A stretch of 64,000 bases of DNA from Pseudomonadota bacterium (GTDB lineage: Bacteria; Pseudomonadota; Gammaproteobacteria; Burkholderiales; Chitinibacteraceae): contig JAGTRM010000002.1 in assembly GCA_018261735.1 (NCBI GenBank), forward strand, positions 110,493 through 174,492, given 5' to 3'. Below the pieces are notes generated by a model. The model did not search any database, was not told the DNA's origin, and saw nothing but the letters and a program-made list of their open reading frames with translations. Made by a program: the position numbers and the translations under genes. Shown here in pieces: positions 63,965 to 64,000 of the stretch; position 1 is the stretch's first letter; every line of letters starts with the position of its first letter.

Positions 63965-64000
63965 ATCCTTTCGCGTCAAGGACTTAGGCGGGTTGTTGAA

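Noticed and set aside
62814..64000. JetD / MksG nuclease as the fourth Wadjet gene
   Set aside because: The gene after the ATPase has THUMP and NPPY methyltransferase motifs and no Toprim-like features. No other candidate lies in the window.

Overview
The window (G+C-rich, roughly 60 %) is chromosomal DNA of a betaproteobacterium, most likely a member of the Neisseriales. The clues are the gene orders dciA-like / M23 peptidase / secA, gmk-rpoZ-spoT, birA-coaX-SPOR and ispB / rplU-rpmA-obg, plus a tRNA-Ala that does not encode its CCA end. The taxonomic call is an inference from gene order and protein style; no 16S is present.

Layout. 1-3.6 kb: end of a peptide ABC transporter locus (dppB fragment, two tandem dppA-type binding proteins). 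3.8-9.1 kb: uppP, a possible small RNA, dciA-like, M23 peptidase, secA. 9.1-11.7 kb: tRNA-Ala(CGC), an IS3-type transposase remnant, a stomatin homologue, epd. 11.8-19.7 kb: a P-type ATPase with Na,K-ATPase-like motifs, gmk, rpoZ, spoT, thiS, thiG, trmB. 19.8-22.2 kb: a flgP-flgT cassette enclosed by two copies of a 142-143 bp palindromic repeat. 22.2-25.8 kb: STAS protein, birA, coaX, SPOR operon. 26.1-31.0 kb: a giant DUF748/AsmA-like protein and an MFS transporter. 31.1-43.9 kb: a complete biotin-dependent, Na+-pumping malonate decarboxylase cluster with its own transporter, biotin ligase, LysR regulator and nearby Usp protein. 44.3-55.3 kb: valS, a lipoprotein/protease pair, a CHASE-GGDEF cyclase, two EamA exporters, a LysR regulator, a strong small-RNA candidate, def and ispB. 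55.4-57.4 kb: rplU, rpmA, obg. 57.5-64 kb: a COG4315 lipoprotein and a condensin-like MksF-MksE-MksB (JetABC-type) operon translationally coupled to an RlmL-type rRNA methyltransferase.

How the central system works (known from the Malonomonas rubra mad system, applied here by homology): MadLM import malonate with Na+; MadH acetylates the MadE carrier; MadA exchanges acetate for malonate on MadE; MadC/MadD move the carboxyl group to biotin on MadF; MadB decarboxylates carboxybiotin and exports Na+. MadG and MadK make and attach the phosphoribosyl-dephospho-CoA arm, and the linked BirA probably biotinylates MadF. The order G-B-A-E-C-D-H-K-F-L-M is intact. Three strong hairpins, one a full intrinsic terminator, divide the transcript into pump, enzyme, maturation and transport blocks. 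An unlisted 43-residue, one-helix OadG-like protein lies between madG and madB. A 25-bp LysR-type operator lies about 64 bp before the predicted start of transcription of madG.

The most novel-looking signals are the OadG-like mini-subunit and segmented mad transcript, the JetD-less MksFEB operon whose first gene ends inside a REP element, the anti-Shine-Dalgarno small RNA candidates, and the palindromic repeats around flgPT.
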